DNA of 46,695 nt from CAYZRY01 sp964481005 (GTDB lineage: Bacteria > Bacillota_I > Bacilli_A > RF39 > UBA660). Positions 23,120 to 31,402 of this stretch are shown here, one piece after another (position 1 is the first letter of the stretch; every line of letters begins with the position of its first letter). The translations under genes and the position numbers were made by a program. The stretch lies in assembly GCA_964481005.1 (NCBI GenBank), contig CAYZRY010000007.1, positions 1-46,695 on the forward strand, read 5' to 3'. Under the pieces are notes generated by a model. It was not told the DNA's origin and searched no databases. It was given only the letters and a program-made list of their open reading frames with translations.

Positions 23120-24625
23120 ATGAAAAAAGATAATAAGAATATATTGTTTGATGTTTCACGAACTCTAGTACTGATAGCCATAGTAGACTTTTTAATCTTG
23201 GTTGCCAGTTATAAATTTTTGAACTTAAATGTTTTTACTAGATATTTTTATGCATACTTTATCGTCAGTTTAATACTAGGTAATATGATGGTCTATAGCC
23301 TCGATTGTTTAGCGCTAGCAAGTGCTGAGAAAAGAAAGAAAGTTGAAATCCTGATAAATTGTTTGAAGAAAATCTCTAAAACATCGTTTGTTTTCTTCTT
23401 ACTTCTGCTTATTATCTCAAGCCCAATAGCTAAGTTATTATCCCCTAAAGATATCAATCTAGCAGCGACTATCAGAATATTTTCACTAACTGTCTTACTT
23501 GTTCCAAGCTTACGTATTATATATATGATACTAGCTAAAAGTAAAATTCAGCAGTACTACCTATATTTATTTGAAAAGTTAATAATTCTACTTAGCTTAA
23601 TTTTCTTATCACTATTAAAGGGAAATTCTTCACTTGGGGACTTTTTCTATATTACGGTAGTAACTATTGCTTGGATTATGGCTCCGTTAATACTGTTTGT
23701 CATTATTAGATCAAAACCTAAAAAGAAACGTGAAAAGAAGAATATTATCAGCGAAGAAATCTTACTATATGAGAAAAAAGAATATAGTAAATTAGTTGTT
23801 ATATATATGAATCTTTTTGTTATCATTGATTTTATACTGATTGCTCTAACTTTAAGATTACTTAAATATAGTCAATCATTACTTGATGAAATACTCTTTG
23901 CTTTTTCATCACTGTCTTTTAAACTAAGTATTATTTTAATAGTACTAGTTGTCATATTTATATATAAAAATCTTGTTTCAATCAAAGAAGCACTAGCTAG
24001 TGGTAATGATGAATCTGTCAAAAACAATATCGATATAGCTGTTCGTAAGAGTTTGTTTATGTCTCTTCCAATTGCTTTATTAATTTCTTTTTTATCAGAA
24101 GAAATGTGGTTACTGTTTATTGGGAAAAAGGCATTAGCATCGTCTGTTTTACCGATGTTTTCTTTCATGATAATAAGTTTAGTATTATCACTTAGTACAA
24201 TTATCATATTGCTGATAACAGGTCATAAGAAGGCTCTTAAAAAGTCAATTAAAGTAGCTCTTATCGTCAAGCTTGTCCTCGTATATTTTATCATTAGTAG
24301 CTTTACGAGACTTGGAATAGCTGAGTATAACGCAGTGATTATTTCATCACTTCTGGCTCAGTTAATTATCTTTGGAATGAACCTAAATTACTTGAGTAAG
24401 ATTTATCACTTCAATATTGAAAAAACAACGAGATTGCTTTTCGATAATCTCTTCATCGCCGTTTTGATGACCACTTTAATCTGGTTACTTAAGTTTTTTA
24501 TCAATCTTGAGAACTTTAATAACCCACTTATCGTTATTTTAGCTATTGCACTTCCAACAATTTTTATATACTTATACATTACTAGTAAAATAGGGCTTCA
24601 ACGAACCCTCATTAGAAGGAGATAA
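23120..24625 (+). CDS. Polytopic membrane protein, probable MOP-superfamily flippase
   Basis: A 501-aa integral membrane protein with about 12-14 helices and few soluble segments. The overall pattern resembles polysaccharide/lipid-carrier flippases (Wzx/SpoVB type): paired helices, a basic loop at about residue 200 (KPKKKREKKN), and a C-terminal half like polysaccharide-biosynthesis C domains. Sequence identity to the 44130-45776 flippase is not obvious by eye. A TGATAAAAT extended -10-like box (23092-23100) and GAGGG site precede ATG 23120. It ends one base before the trmB ATG, so trmB is co-transcribed. The cargo is unknown. Confidence 0.6.
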   Translation: MKKDNKNILFDVSRTLVLIAIVDFLILVASYKFLNLNVFTRYFYAYFIVSLILGNMMVYSLDCLALASAEKRKKVEILINCLKKISKTSFVFFLLLLIISSPIAKLLSPKDINLAATIRIFSLTVLLVPSLRIIYMILAKSKIQQYYLYLFEKLIILLSLIFLSLLKGNSSLGDFFYITVVTIAWIMAPLILFVIIRSKPKKKREKKNIISEEILLYEKKEYSKLVVIYMNLFVIIDFILIALTLRLLKYSQSLLDEILFAFSSLSFKLSIILIVLVVIFIYKNLVSIKEALASGNDESVKNNIDIAVRKSLFMSLPIALLISFLSEEMWLLFIGKKALASSVLPMFSFMIISLVLSLSTIIILLITGHKKALKKSIKVALIVKLVLVYFIISSFTRLGIAEYNAVIISSLLAQLIIFGMNLNYLSKIYHFNIEKTTRLLFDNLFIAVLMTTLIWLLKFFINLENFNNPLIVILAIALPTIFIYLYITSKIGLQRTLIRRR

Positions 24626-24626
24626 C

Positions 24627-25247
24627 ATGCGTCTTAGAAATTTAAAAAATAAAGAAGAAATCTTAATTGAGTCAAAAAGCTTAATTCTTTCTCCGGAAAA
24701 GATGAAGGGTAAATGGGCAGAGCATTTTGGAAATGATCATCCTATTCACCTCGAAATAGGGATGGGTAAGGGAGACTTTATCATAGAAAATGCAAAGCGT
24801 TATCCAGACATCAACTTCATTGGTGTTGAAAAGTATGATAGCGTCATAGCAAGAGCGGTACAAAAGCTTCCCACTGATCTTCCCAATCTTGTCTTAGTAA
24901 GAGCTAACGCTGAACTAGTAACTGACTTTTTCGACAGGGAAATTGACTTAATTTATCTCAACTTTTCAGATCCTTGGCCAAAGAAGCGCCATGCTATGAG
25001 ACGCCTCAGTAGTCCACTATTTCTAGAGCGTTATGCCCATATTTTTAAGGATATTAACAGGATTGTGCAAAAGACCGATAATCAGATATTATTTGAATCA
25101 TCATTAATAAGTTATGTCGATGCTTCATATAAAATCGAAGAACTATCACTAGATCTTCATCAAAGTGAAATAGAAAACAATATTATGACTGAATATGAAA
25201 AAAAATTTATCGGTCAAGCAATATACTATGTATCTGTCAAAAAATAG
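24627..25247 (+). CDS. trmB: tRNA (guanine-N7)-methyltransferase TrmB
   Basis: TrmB makes m7G46 in the variable loop of tRNAs using SAM. The 206-aa length is standard. The SAM-binding motif EIGMGKGDF is at residues 43-51, followed by NFIGVEKYDSV. The family signature NFSDPWPKKRHAMRRL gives the catalytic Asp and substrate-binding residues. AGAAGGAGA lies in the end of the preceding flippase gene. Confidence 0.96.
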   Translation: MRLRNLKNKEEILIESKSLILSPEKMKGKWAEHFGNDHPIHLEIGMGKGDFIIENAKRYPDINFIGVEKYDSVIARAVQKLPTDLPNLVLVRANAELVTDFFDREIDLIYLNFSDPWPKKRHAMRRLSSPLFLERYAHIFKDINRIVQKTDNQILFESSLISYVDASYKIEELSLDLHQSEIENNIMTEYEKKFIGQAIYYVSVKK

Positions 25248-25295
25248 TGAAAAATCGATAAATAAATGATAGAATATTATTGATACATAAAAATA

Positions 25296-25304
25296 TGTTA
25301 TAAT
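25296..25304 (+). promoter_or_regulatory. Extended -10 promoter of the lipoprotein operon
   Basis: TGTTATAAT is an extended -10 element about 20 bases before the start codon at 25325. TTGATA at 25280 is too close to act as a normal -35. Confidence 0.6.
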
Positions 25305-25324
25305 TTATTAAGAGTAGGTGAAAA

Positions 25325-25999
25325 ATGAAAAAACTGATTGTGTTCACCATTTCTCTACTGGCTCTGACAGCTTGTAACTTTGCCGTTGTAAATGATTACA
25401 GCTACGACGAAATAGTAGACCATGTTCTACTAGCCAAAGAAAAGCATACAGCTAACGAACATTTCGAAGGATATAAATACTATTTACCTAAGGGAATGAT
25501 CGTTTTAGAGAAGAATGATTTGAATACTAGTTTGTACTATAAAGGTGACAAGATGTACATGTACAACGATACTCTTTCATACTTTTACAAAGAGAAGTCT
25601 AAGTATGAAATAGATAAGGATTTACATTATAGTAGAGAGTTTAAAAATGGTAAAAAAGTTGGTTATTTAGAGATTGATAAGAGAGATGATCAGTACTATT
25701 TTAATTACATGTATAATTACAGTAAAATAGAAGGTGCTTGTCATGAACGAAATATCAAAGAATGTTTGATACAATCTAGTTTAGTATTAGCTAGTGTCAC
25801 ATATAATGATGTAATAATTGCCAGTTTTATAAATGAAAACGCTGTTGTCTATGAAGAGAAGGTCTATGATATCTTTAAAACAAAAAAGAAAACGACTGCG
25901 ACCCTTAATTTCGATGGAGAAATAGAACAAGGGACAAATGAAGAAGATGATGGTTTAGTCGAAGAATATTTTATTCCTAAGACTGAAACAATTGATTAA
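25325..25999 (+). CDS. Lipoprotein, unknown function
   Basis: A 224-aa predicted lipoprotein. It has a basic start, a hydrophobic h-region and the lipobox LTAC with Cys17 as the lipid-modified residue. The mature part is charged and Tyr-rich with alternating beta-like segments (YKYYLPKGM, LYYKGDKMYMYNDTLSYFYK), and no family is recognised. It is the first gene of a run of four (lipoprotein, acidic protein, DUF948-like, YtxH-like) with 14 bases to the next. The pattern suggests an envelope-linked operon. Confidence 0.8.
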   Translation: MKKLIVFTISLLALTACNFAVVNDYSYDEIVDHVLLAKEKHTANEHFEGYKYYLPKGMIVLEKNDLNTSLYYKGDKMYMYNDTLSYFYKEKSKYEIDKDLHYSREFKNGKKVGYLEIDKRDDQYYFNYMYNYSKIEGACHERNIKECLIQSSLVLASVTYNDVIIASFINENAVVYEEKVYDIFKTKKKTTATLNFDGEIEQGTNEEDDGLVEEYFIPKTETID

Positions 26000-26013
26000 G
26001 AAGAGGTGTTGAT

Positions 26014-27116
26014 ATGTCAATTTGGGATAAAATAAAAGGGGCTCTATTCGAAGAACAAGAATATGAAGTTGAAGAATTAGTGCCTGAGTCTAAAAAGAAA
26101 AAGAAGAAGAAAATTAAAAATGAAGAGCCAGAAGAAGTCAAAGTAGCTAAACAAATTGATCTTCCAGAGCAACAGGTAAATATCAAAGATGAAGAAGATA
26201 TTGAACCAGTCGAAGAAGATTATGAAGAGTTAGAGAGTTTTTCGTCTAGATTAGAAAAGAGACAAAAATATACAATGGACTTTGATGAAGAAGATTTCAA
26301 AGAAGAAGTCGAAGAGGCCAAAGAAGAAAAGACGGAACTTCCATCTTGGCGCGAAGCACCAGGAGAAAGAGAAGAAAAACCATCAGTTCCGTATGAGGGA
26401 ATTAAAGAAAAACAAATCTTTAAACCGACACCGATAATTTCTCCGATATATGGAATTCTAGATAAGAACTATCGCAAGGAAGATGTTGTCTCTAAACGAG
26501 AAGTAAGGCTATCTACGACTTCGTCGAGAAGACCAAATCTCGATGCTGTTAGAGAAAAAGCTTACGGTGAACCAATCGAAAGAGAAAGTATCATCGAGCG
26601 AAGAAGTGAAAAATTAGCCGAACCAGAAATCGAAGAATTAGAACCAATCAGCTATGAAGAAGATTTAGACAAAGGACTTATCGATTTAAATCGTGATGGT
26701 GCTCCAACTGTTGAAACAGTTACAGTCGGAGATGCTGAAGAGTATTTCGATGAGTTAGGTCTTGAATACAATGTCGATTACAAAGATGAAGCAACCGAGA
26801 AGTCTAAGCAGAAAGCACGTCGTAGTGACCGTCTTGAAGAAGAACTAGAAGATGTTCCACCATTCCTTGAAGAAAAGAAAAATGAGGATNNNNNNNNNNN
26901 NNNNNNNNNNNNNNNNNNNNNNNNNNNNNNNNNNNNNNNNNNNNNNNNNNNNNNNNNNNNNNNNNNNNNNNNNNNNNNNNNNNNNNNNNTGAAGAAGAAC
27001 TAGAAGATGTTCCACCATTCCTTGAAGAAAAGAAAAATGAGGATGAAGATGAAGATAACGGTGATAATCTCTTTGACTTAATCGAAGCTATGTACGAAGA
27101 TGAGGAGGATAAATAA
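26014..27116 (+). CDS. Acidic low-complexity protein, interrupted by a probably false gap
   Basis: Unrecognised Glu/Lys-rich, largely disordered cytosolic protein starting MSIWDKIKGALFEE. A run of seven Lys is at residues 27-33. The only non-charged block, KPTPIISPIYGILDKNY (137-153), looks like a conserved short motif, perhaps a binding site for another protein. A 100-N gap at 26890-26989 is flanked by an exact 55-base direct repeat (26835-26889 and 26990-27044). If the two copies are one sequence, the frame runs on cleanly to the TAA at 27114-27116 and gives 315 aa. If read literally through 100 N, the frame is broken. The downstream start is 2 bases after this stop, and its ribosome binding site GAGGAGG lies in this gene's end. 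Confidence 0.7.
26835..27044 (+). repeat. 55-bp direct repeat flanking the assembly gap
   Basis: The 55 bases at 26835-26889 are repeated without mismatch at 26990-27044, with only N between. Each copy ends exactly at a gap edge (the left copy) or starts exactly at it (the right copy). This is what two contig ends sharing one assembler k-mer look like; a true tandem repeat is the alternative. Confidence 0.9.
26890..26989. other. Assembly gap (100 N)
   Basis: Exactly 100 N, a filler of unknown true length. The flanks are identical, so the real gap may be zero or negative. Confidence 0.98.
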
Positions 27117-27118
27117 TT

Positions 27119-27427
27119 ATGGAATTCATGAATCAATTGATGCCAATTATCATCTACATACTACTTGCTATTTTACTAGTTGTATTAATCATATTAGTTA
27201 TAAAATTACTTACTACTGTCGATAAGACTAACGCTGTCCTTGATGACATCGAAAATAAGTCTAAATCGTTAGATGGTGTCTTTGGAGCAGTTGATGCTTT
27301 GACAGATACGATATCACTAGCTAGTGATCGTCTAATTGATGGAGTAGCGTCAGTGGTAAGCCGCGTGATAAACGCTGGTAAGAATCGAAAATCCAAGAAA
27401 GTGAAAGGAGAAGAGGAAAATGAGTAA
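27119..27427 (+). CDS. DUF948-like membrane protein (YtxG-like)
   Basis: 102 aa with one N-terminal membrane helix (about 8-30), then a helical segment (KTNAVLDDIENKSKSLDGVF) and a basic tail. This is the build of DUF948 proteins. In Bacillus subtilis a DUF948 protein (YtxG) is encoded directly before YtxH, as here, which supports the call. Function in the family is not established beyond general stress or envelope association. It overlaps the YtxH-like gene by 8 bases. Confidence 0.7.
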   Translation: MEFMNQLMPIIIYILLAILLVVLIILVIKLLTTVDKTNAVLDDIENKSKSLDGVFGAVDALTDTISLASDRLIDGVASVVSRVINAGKNRKSKKVKGEEENE

Positions 27428-27824
27428 GAAAAAAGGATTTGGAAAGTTCGCAATAGGAGCTGCGATAGGAGCAGGTCTTGGACTACTTTTTGCCCCTAAG
27501 ACAGGGAAAGAAACTAGAAAAGAACTTAAGTCTAAATTTGATGAACTTCTTGACGATGTTAAAAGCATCGACACTAACGAAGTTAGAGCATCTATCGAAG
27601 ATAAAATAACTGATTTAAAAAATGAGTTAACTGATCTAGATAAAGAAAAAGCTCTAGCGATTGCTAAAGAAAAGGGCAACACAATCAAAGCTAAAGCTGA
27701 AGAATTAGTTGAACTGGCTAAAGAAAAAGGAACACCGATTGTTCAAAAGAAAGCTGAAGAAGCAAGATTGGTTGCAGTTAAAGCAGTCAAAGAAGTTCTA
27801 GCAAAATTAGAAAAAAAGAAATAA
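27420..27824 (+). CDS. YtxH-like protein
   Basis: 134 aa. The N-terminus FAIGAAIGAGLGLLFAPKTG (residues about 10-29) is the glycine-rich membrane hairpin and APKTGKETR motif of the YtxH family. It is followed by a long Lys/Glu amphipathic helix up to the C-terminus. YtxH proteins are small membrane-associated proteins linked to general stress in Bacillus; the molecular role is unknown. It is the last gene of the 25325-27824 operon, before a shared terminator. Confidence 0.82.
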   Translation: MSKKKGFGKFAIGAAIGAGLGLLFAPKTGKETRKELKSKFDELLDDVKSIDTNEVRASIEDKITDLKNELTDLDKEKALAIAKEKGNTIKAKAEELVELAKEKGTPIVQKKAEEARLVAVKAVKEVLAKLEKKK

Positions 27825-27826
27825 AA

Positions 27827-27852
27827 AAAGGATAGCTAATAGCTATCTTTTT
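27827..27852. terminator. Bidirectional terminator between the ytxH-like gene and rpsD
   Basis: AAAGGATAGCT (27827-27837) pairs with AGCTATCTTTT (27841-27851), loop AAT, with T-runs on both strands. Confidence 0.85.
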
Positions 27853-27859
27853 TATTTTA

Positions 27860-28459
27860 TTATCCTCTGTTGTAGTATTCAACGATTAGTGCTTCATTGA
27901 TATCGGCATTAAGTTCACCGCGCTCTGGCAAACGAACAAATACACCTTCAAGTTTATTAGCATCAAAAGTTACAAATTCTACTCTTGCAAGTAACTTATC
28001 TAGAGATTCTCTAACGACTTTCATATCGCTATTTTTAAGAGATATCTTACTACCTGCAGGTACTCTGTATGATGGGATATCGATCTTCTTACCATCGACA
28101 CGAATGTGTCCATGATTGACGAGCTGTCTAGCTCCTCTTCTAGTCGAAGCAAGTCCCATACGGTATACAACGTTATCAAGTCTTGACTCAAGAAGTTTAA
28201 GTAGGTTTTCACCATGGATACCTTCCATCTTCTGAGCATCTTTAAATGTCTTGTAGAATTGCTTTTCGTTTAATCCATACATGAATCTAACTTTTTGCTT
28301 TTCTTTTAACTGAGTACCATACTCAGTAATCTTAGCACGACGAGTTCTACCGTGTTGTCCAGGTCCATATGGACGCTTGACGATATCTTTACCATTTTCT
28401 AAAGTAGAGAAACCTACACGACGAGACTTTTTATACGCTGGTCCTGTGTATCTTGACAT
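27860..28459 (-). CDS. rpsD: 30S ribosomal protein S4
   Basis: S4 is a primary 16S rRNA binder and assembly protein. The 199-aa protein starts MSRYTGPAYKKSRRVG and has the S4 RNA-binding domain with SRLDNVVYRMG and RRGARQLVNHGHIRVDGKK. The N-terminal zinc-finger cysteines are absent (zinc-independent form). AAGGAGG precedes the start. It stands alone, as in many Bacillota, with its own promoter and a structured leader of about 150 nt that probably mediates S4 autoregulation. Confidence 0.98.
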   Translation of the reverse strand: MSRYTGPAYKKSRRVGFSTLENGKDIVKRPYGPGQHGRTRRAKITEYGTQLKEKQKVRFMYGLNEKQFYKTFKDAQKMEGIHGENLLKLLESRLDNVVYRMGLASTRRGARQLVNHGHIRVDGKKIDIPSYRVPAGSKISLKNSDMKVVRESLDKLLARVEFVTFDANKLEGVFVRLPERGELNADINEALIVEYYNRG

Positions 28460-28610
28460 TTTAATCCTCCTTTATTTATATTTCATAAACAAAAGACTTC
28501 TACCGACAAATATAGGGAGTTTATTTCAATACTTTCACTTAAACAGCCAAGGTACTTATAAACTTAATAAACACGTTATATTTGATAGATAGTGCTGTTT
28601 TGAATATGCG
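28460..28610 (-). promoter_or_regulatory. Structured rpsD leader, candidate S4 autoregulatory element
   Basis: About 150 nt lie between the predicted transcription start and the rpsD start. Two helices are visible: AAACAGC/GCTGTTT (28541-28547 with 28594-28600) and ATAAAC/GTTTAT (28485-28490 with 28519-28524). The second encloses the region just upstream of the ribosome binding site. Bacillota rpsD genes commonly carry an S4-binding leader, so this is the likely role. I cannot confirm a match to the consensus by eye. Confidence 0.6.
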
Positions 28611-28616
28611 TTTATA

Positions 28617-28645
28617 ATTATACATAAACAAGCTAAATATGTCAA
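28617..28645 (-). promoter_or_regulatory. Consensus sigma-A promoter of rpsD
   Basis: On the minus strand TTGACA (plus 28640-28645) and TATAAT (plus 28617-28622) are separated by exactly 17 bases. It is a full-consensus promoter, as expected for a ribosomal protein gene. Confidence 0.9.
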
Positions 28646-28702
28646 TAAATTATGGAAATCTTTAGGTCTATATGATATTATTAAACTATCATAGGTGATA
28701 AT

Positions 28703-28996
28703 ATGGATAATCAGTATATAACTAAATCTGATCAAAAGACTATTATAGGTTTAGGATTTAGACTAGATACCCTTAGACAATTAGCAAAGAAAGCTAAAAA
28801 TAGTAGTGATAAAAAAGAGATTAAAGATACTATCTATACTGTTTCAGATACGCTTAATATGTTAATTGGAAAGCATCTAGGAATAAATGAAAATAACGAT
28901 ATTATCTTTGTCGAACCGATCGATACTAAAAAGATAGCTAAAGCTGTCAGTCGAAAGGTCAATCAAAAAGATGAAGAGAAACATAAAACGAGATAG
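28703..28996 (+). CDS. Small soluble protein upstream of ezrA, unknown
   Basis: 97 aa with no membrane segment. Predicted helical with a basic C-terminus (SRKVNQKDEEKHKTR). No family recognised. GGTGATA precedes ATG 28703. It ends 9 bases before ezrA, so the two are likely co-transcribed. The position suggests a cell-division link but nothing in the sequence proves it. Confidence 0.65.
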   Translation: MDNQYITKSDQKTIIGLGFRLDTLRQLAKKAKNSSDKKEIKDTIYTVSDTLNMLIGKHLGINENNDIIFVEPIDTKKIAKAVSRKVNQKDEEKHKTR

Positions 28997-29005
28997 GAGA
29001 GAGCA

Positions 29006-30721
29006 ATGAAAGTAGACATGAATATAGTTATGACAATTACTTACACTATCATTTTTTTCATTGCTGTAATAACAATTGTCCTAATTAATAAACGTCGTAA
29101 AGTCAAAGCGTGTGAGCGAACGATAGCTAACTTAGAGTTTGAAAAAAATGTCATAGCTAGCACTTCGATAGCTTCAGAGCTAGATAAAGTAGAAACGATT
29201 ATTAAAAATGAAAAATCTGAAGAAAAGTTTAATAACTGGGTAGCACGCTACAACTCTCTTAAAGAAGAGCGTCTCCCAAATCTCGATGATATGATTATCG
29301 ATCTAGAGCTTCTTTTAGATAAGAAAGACTACAGTAGTTTCCATATAGCTGAAGCTAAAGCTGAAATTGAACTATATAAAACAAAGAATGCTAACGATAG
29401 TTTGATGCTTGAGATACAGGAAGTTAACTCTAGTGAAGAAAAGTATCGTACTCTTATTACTAAACTTAAAACTAAATATCGTGAACTGAGTAACATCTTT
29501 GCCAACACTAAAGAAGAATATGGTGAAATAGCAGAGACAATCGACCTTCAGTTTGAAAATATTGAACGCCGGTTCCAAGATTTTGAAGCTTTCATGGAAA
29601 GAAATGAATACAGCGAAGTTGTCCATATCGTCAAAGCGATAGACACAATGATCGACCACATGGCAGCAATTATCGAAGAGACTCCTGATTTAGTTTTATT
29701 AGCAACTAAATTAATACCTAAAAAGATAGAACAAATTACTGAAATATATGAAAAGATGATCGATGAAGACTATTCACTAAATTATCTAAATATAACTTAC
29801 AACATGGAAGAATCGATTAAGAACATCAATCTTGTCATGGACCGTATTAGAGTATTAAATCTCGAAGATTGTCTACTTGATTTAAAGACGATGACAACGT
29901 ATTTAGATTCGCTTTTCGAAGACTTTGATCGTGAAAAAATAGCTCGTCGTGATTATGAAACTAACTATCCATCATTTAGTGATAGACTACTTAAAACTAA
30001 TCAAATTTTTGCTGATATCTTCAAACAGATTGAAAGTGTTAAAAACACTTATTCATTAACTGATGAAGAACTTGAAACATTTGAGATGGTTAATTCTAAT
30101 CTCGAAGAGTTAAACAAAGAAGCAAAAAAGACAGCTAAGTCACTTAAGGGTAAAAAGATCCCTTACACCGAAGCAAATATAGTCTTACAAGAAGAGTCAC
30201 TCAAGTTAAAATCGATCGAAGAAGCTCTTGATAACTCCCTTAGATCACTAGGTAACATGTACGATGATGAGCAGCGCGCTAGAGAACAACTTGACGATAT
30301 TCAAGAATTGCTAGCTTGTGCTAAAATCGGTCGTCGTGGCTATAAATTACCAGCAGCTAATCAGCTCTATTATGTACAGCTGTCTGAGGCTAACGATTCG
30401 ATTGCCGAAGTAATTAAAGAACTATCTAAAAAACCAATTGATATTAAAACGCTAAACATGCGTGTCGATACAGCTCGTGACCTAGCCCTGAAAGTTTATG
30501 TAACAACTGGCCGAGTAATCGTCGATGCTAGTACCTGCGAAGACCTAATTGTCTATGCTAACAAGTATCGCACAACTCATCAAAAGATCGATGAAGCTAT
30601 ATATGAAGCTGAAAAAATATTTAATAAAGGAGATTATGGCCACTGCTTAGATGTGATTATTAGCAGCCTTGAACTAGTAGAGCCAGATATTAAGGAGAAG
30701 TACCATGAAATTAGACAATAG
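29006..30721 (+). CDS. ezrA: Septation ring formation regulator EzrA
   Basis: EzrA is a membrane-anchored regulator of FtsZ ring assembly in Bacillota. The 571-aa protein has one N-terminal membrane helix (about 8-26) followed by an all-helical, spectrin-like coiled-coil body. Segments such as WVARYNSLKEERLPNLDDM and PDLVLLATKLIPKKIEQI are typical of EzrA. AGGAGAGA precedes ATG 29006. The last 17 bases overlap the next gene, whose product has a prepilin-like start. Confidence 0.9.
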   Translation: MKVDMNIVMTITYTIIFFIAVITIVLINKRRKVKACERTIANLEFEKNVIASTSIASELDKVETIIKNEKSEEKFNNWVARYNSLKEERLPNLDDMIIDLELLLDKKDYSSFHIAEAKAEIELYKTKNANDSLMLEIQEVNSSEEKYRTLITKLKTKYRELSNIFANTKEEYGEIAETIDLQFENIERRFQDFEAFMERNEYSEVVHIVKAIDTMIDHMAAIIEETPDLVLLATKLIPKKIEQITEIYEKMIDEDYSLNYLNITYNMEESIKNINLVMDRIRVLNLEDCLLDLKTMTTYLDSLFEDFDREKIARRDYETNYPSFSDRLLKTNQIFADIFKQIESVKNTYSLTDEELETFEMVNSNLEELNKEAKKTAKSLKGKKIPYTEANIVLQEESLKLKSIEEALDNSLRSLGNMYDDEQRAREQLDDIQELLACAKIGRRGYKLPAANQLYYVQLSEANDSIAEVIKELSKKPIDIKTLNMRVDTARDLALKVYVTTGRVIVDASTCEDLIVYANKYRTTHQKIDEAIYEAEKIFNKGDYGHCLDVIISSLELVEPDIKEKYHEIRQ

Positions 30722-31355
30722 GGGTTTTGGTGCTAAAGAAATAATGATTTCAATGTTAGTAATCATTATCTTAGTAATTGTTGTTTCACAAACGTTTTTA
30801 AAACAGATAGATGAGCAGAGTTTTTCAACTCTAAAAAAACTGGCCAACAAATTTGGTGATCAAGCAGCCCTAGTTCGTGATGAAGACGCTAGATTTACCG
30901 AAGTAGTATACTTGATCGATTTACTACATGATCACAATCGTTATGCAACTGAAGAAGACTATGCTAGTCCATTTAGCTCAAGTACTTGCGATCTTTATGA
31001 AAGTAAAATTTACAATTACCGTGATGAAAAAAGAATTACATTTAAATGTGATGTATATATCATAGCCGATCATTCTAAAGGAAATACCCTTGTTAGAATT
31101 GCTAAAGTAGGACCTTGGCTTCCTAGTGATACCGAGATTGCCGAAGAAGCAATGGCTGCCAGTAATATTGAAACAACTAAGTTCTACAGCTTGGGAGATG
31201 GCTCTATGCCAGGCTTCTACCGCGAGCGCGTATTTGTAGAAAAGTATAACGAATTAAAAAACACTAATTTCGTTACCCTAGTTCAAGTTCAAAACAAAGC
31301 TAAAGTAGTAGAAAAAATCTATTACCGAACTAATGATTTTGTCGATGAGAGATAG
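30705..31355 (+). CDS. Prepilin-like (class III signal) membrane protein
   Basis: 216 aa. The N-terminus NRGFGAKEIMISMLVIIILV has the prepilin peptidase pattern: basic residue, Gly7, then Phe8 as +1 and Glu12 as +5, directly followed by a hydrophobic helix. The remaining 185 residues form a charged extracellular domain with Cys residues in SSTCDLYES and TFKCDVYI, which may form a disulfide. No other type IV pilus gene is in the window. Its start lies inside ezrA (17-base overlap) with AAGGAGA upstream, so it is translationally linked to a division gene. Function unknown. Confidence 0.7.
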   Translation: MKLDNRGFGAKEIMISMLVIIILVIVVSQTFLKQIDEQSFSTLKKLANKFGDQAALVRDEDARFTEVVYLIDLLHDHNRYATEEDYASPFSSSTCDLYESKIYNYRDEKRITFKCDVYIIADHSKGNTLVRIAKVGPWLPSDTEIAEEAMAASNIETTKFYSLGDGSMPGFYRERVFVEKYNELKNTNFVTLVQVQNKAKVVEKIYYRTNDFVDER

Positions 31356-31373
31356 ACTGTATTAAGTCTTTTT
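31354..31373 (+). terminator. Short terminator before ftsY
   Basis: AGACT (31354-31358) and AGTCT (31365-31369) with a T-run. The stem is only 5 bp, so it is probably leaky. Confidence 0.5.
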
Positions 31374-31377
31374 CTTA

Positions 31378-31386
31378 TGGTATAAT
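31378..31386 (+). promoter_or_regulatory. Extended -10 promoter of ftsY
   Basis: TGGTATAAT, an extended -10 element 17 bases before the ftsY start. Confidence 0.55.
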
Positions 31387-31402
31387 AAATTTGGTGATTT
31401 AG

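Noticed and set aside
26890..26989. Frameshift or pseudogene in the acidic protein
   Set aside because: The apparent frame break comes from the arbitrary 100-N filler. Merging the identical 55-bp flanks gives an intact frame.
27154..27688. Minus-strand Ser-rich frames opposite the DUF948 and YtxH-like genes
   Set aside because: The low-complexity Ser/Leu composition is what the reverse complement of Lys/Glu-rich coding sequence gives. They have no ribosome binding site.
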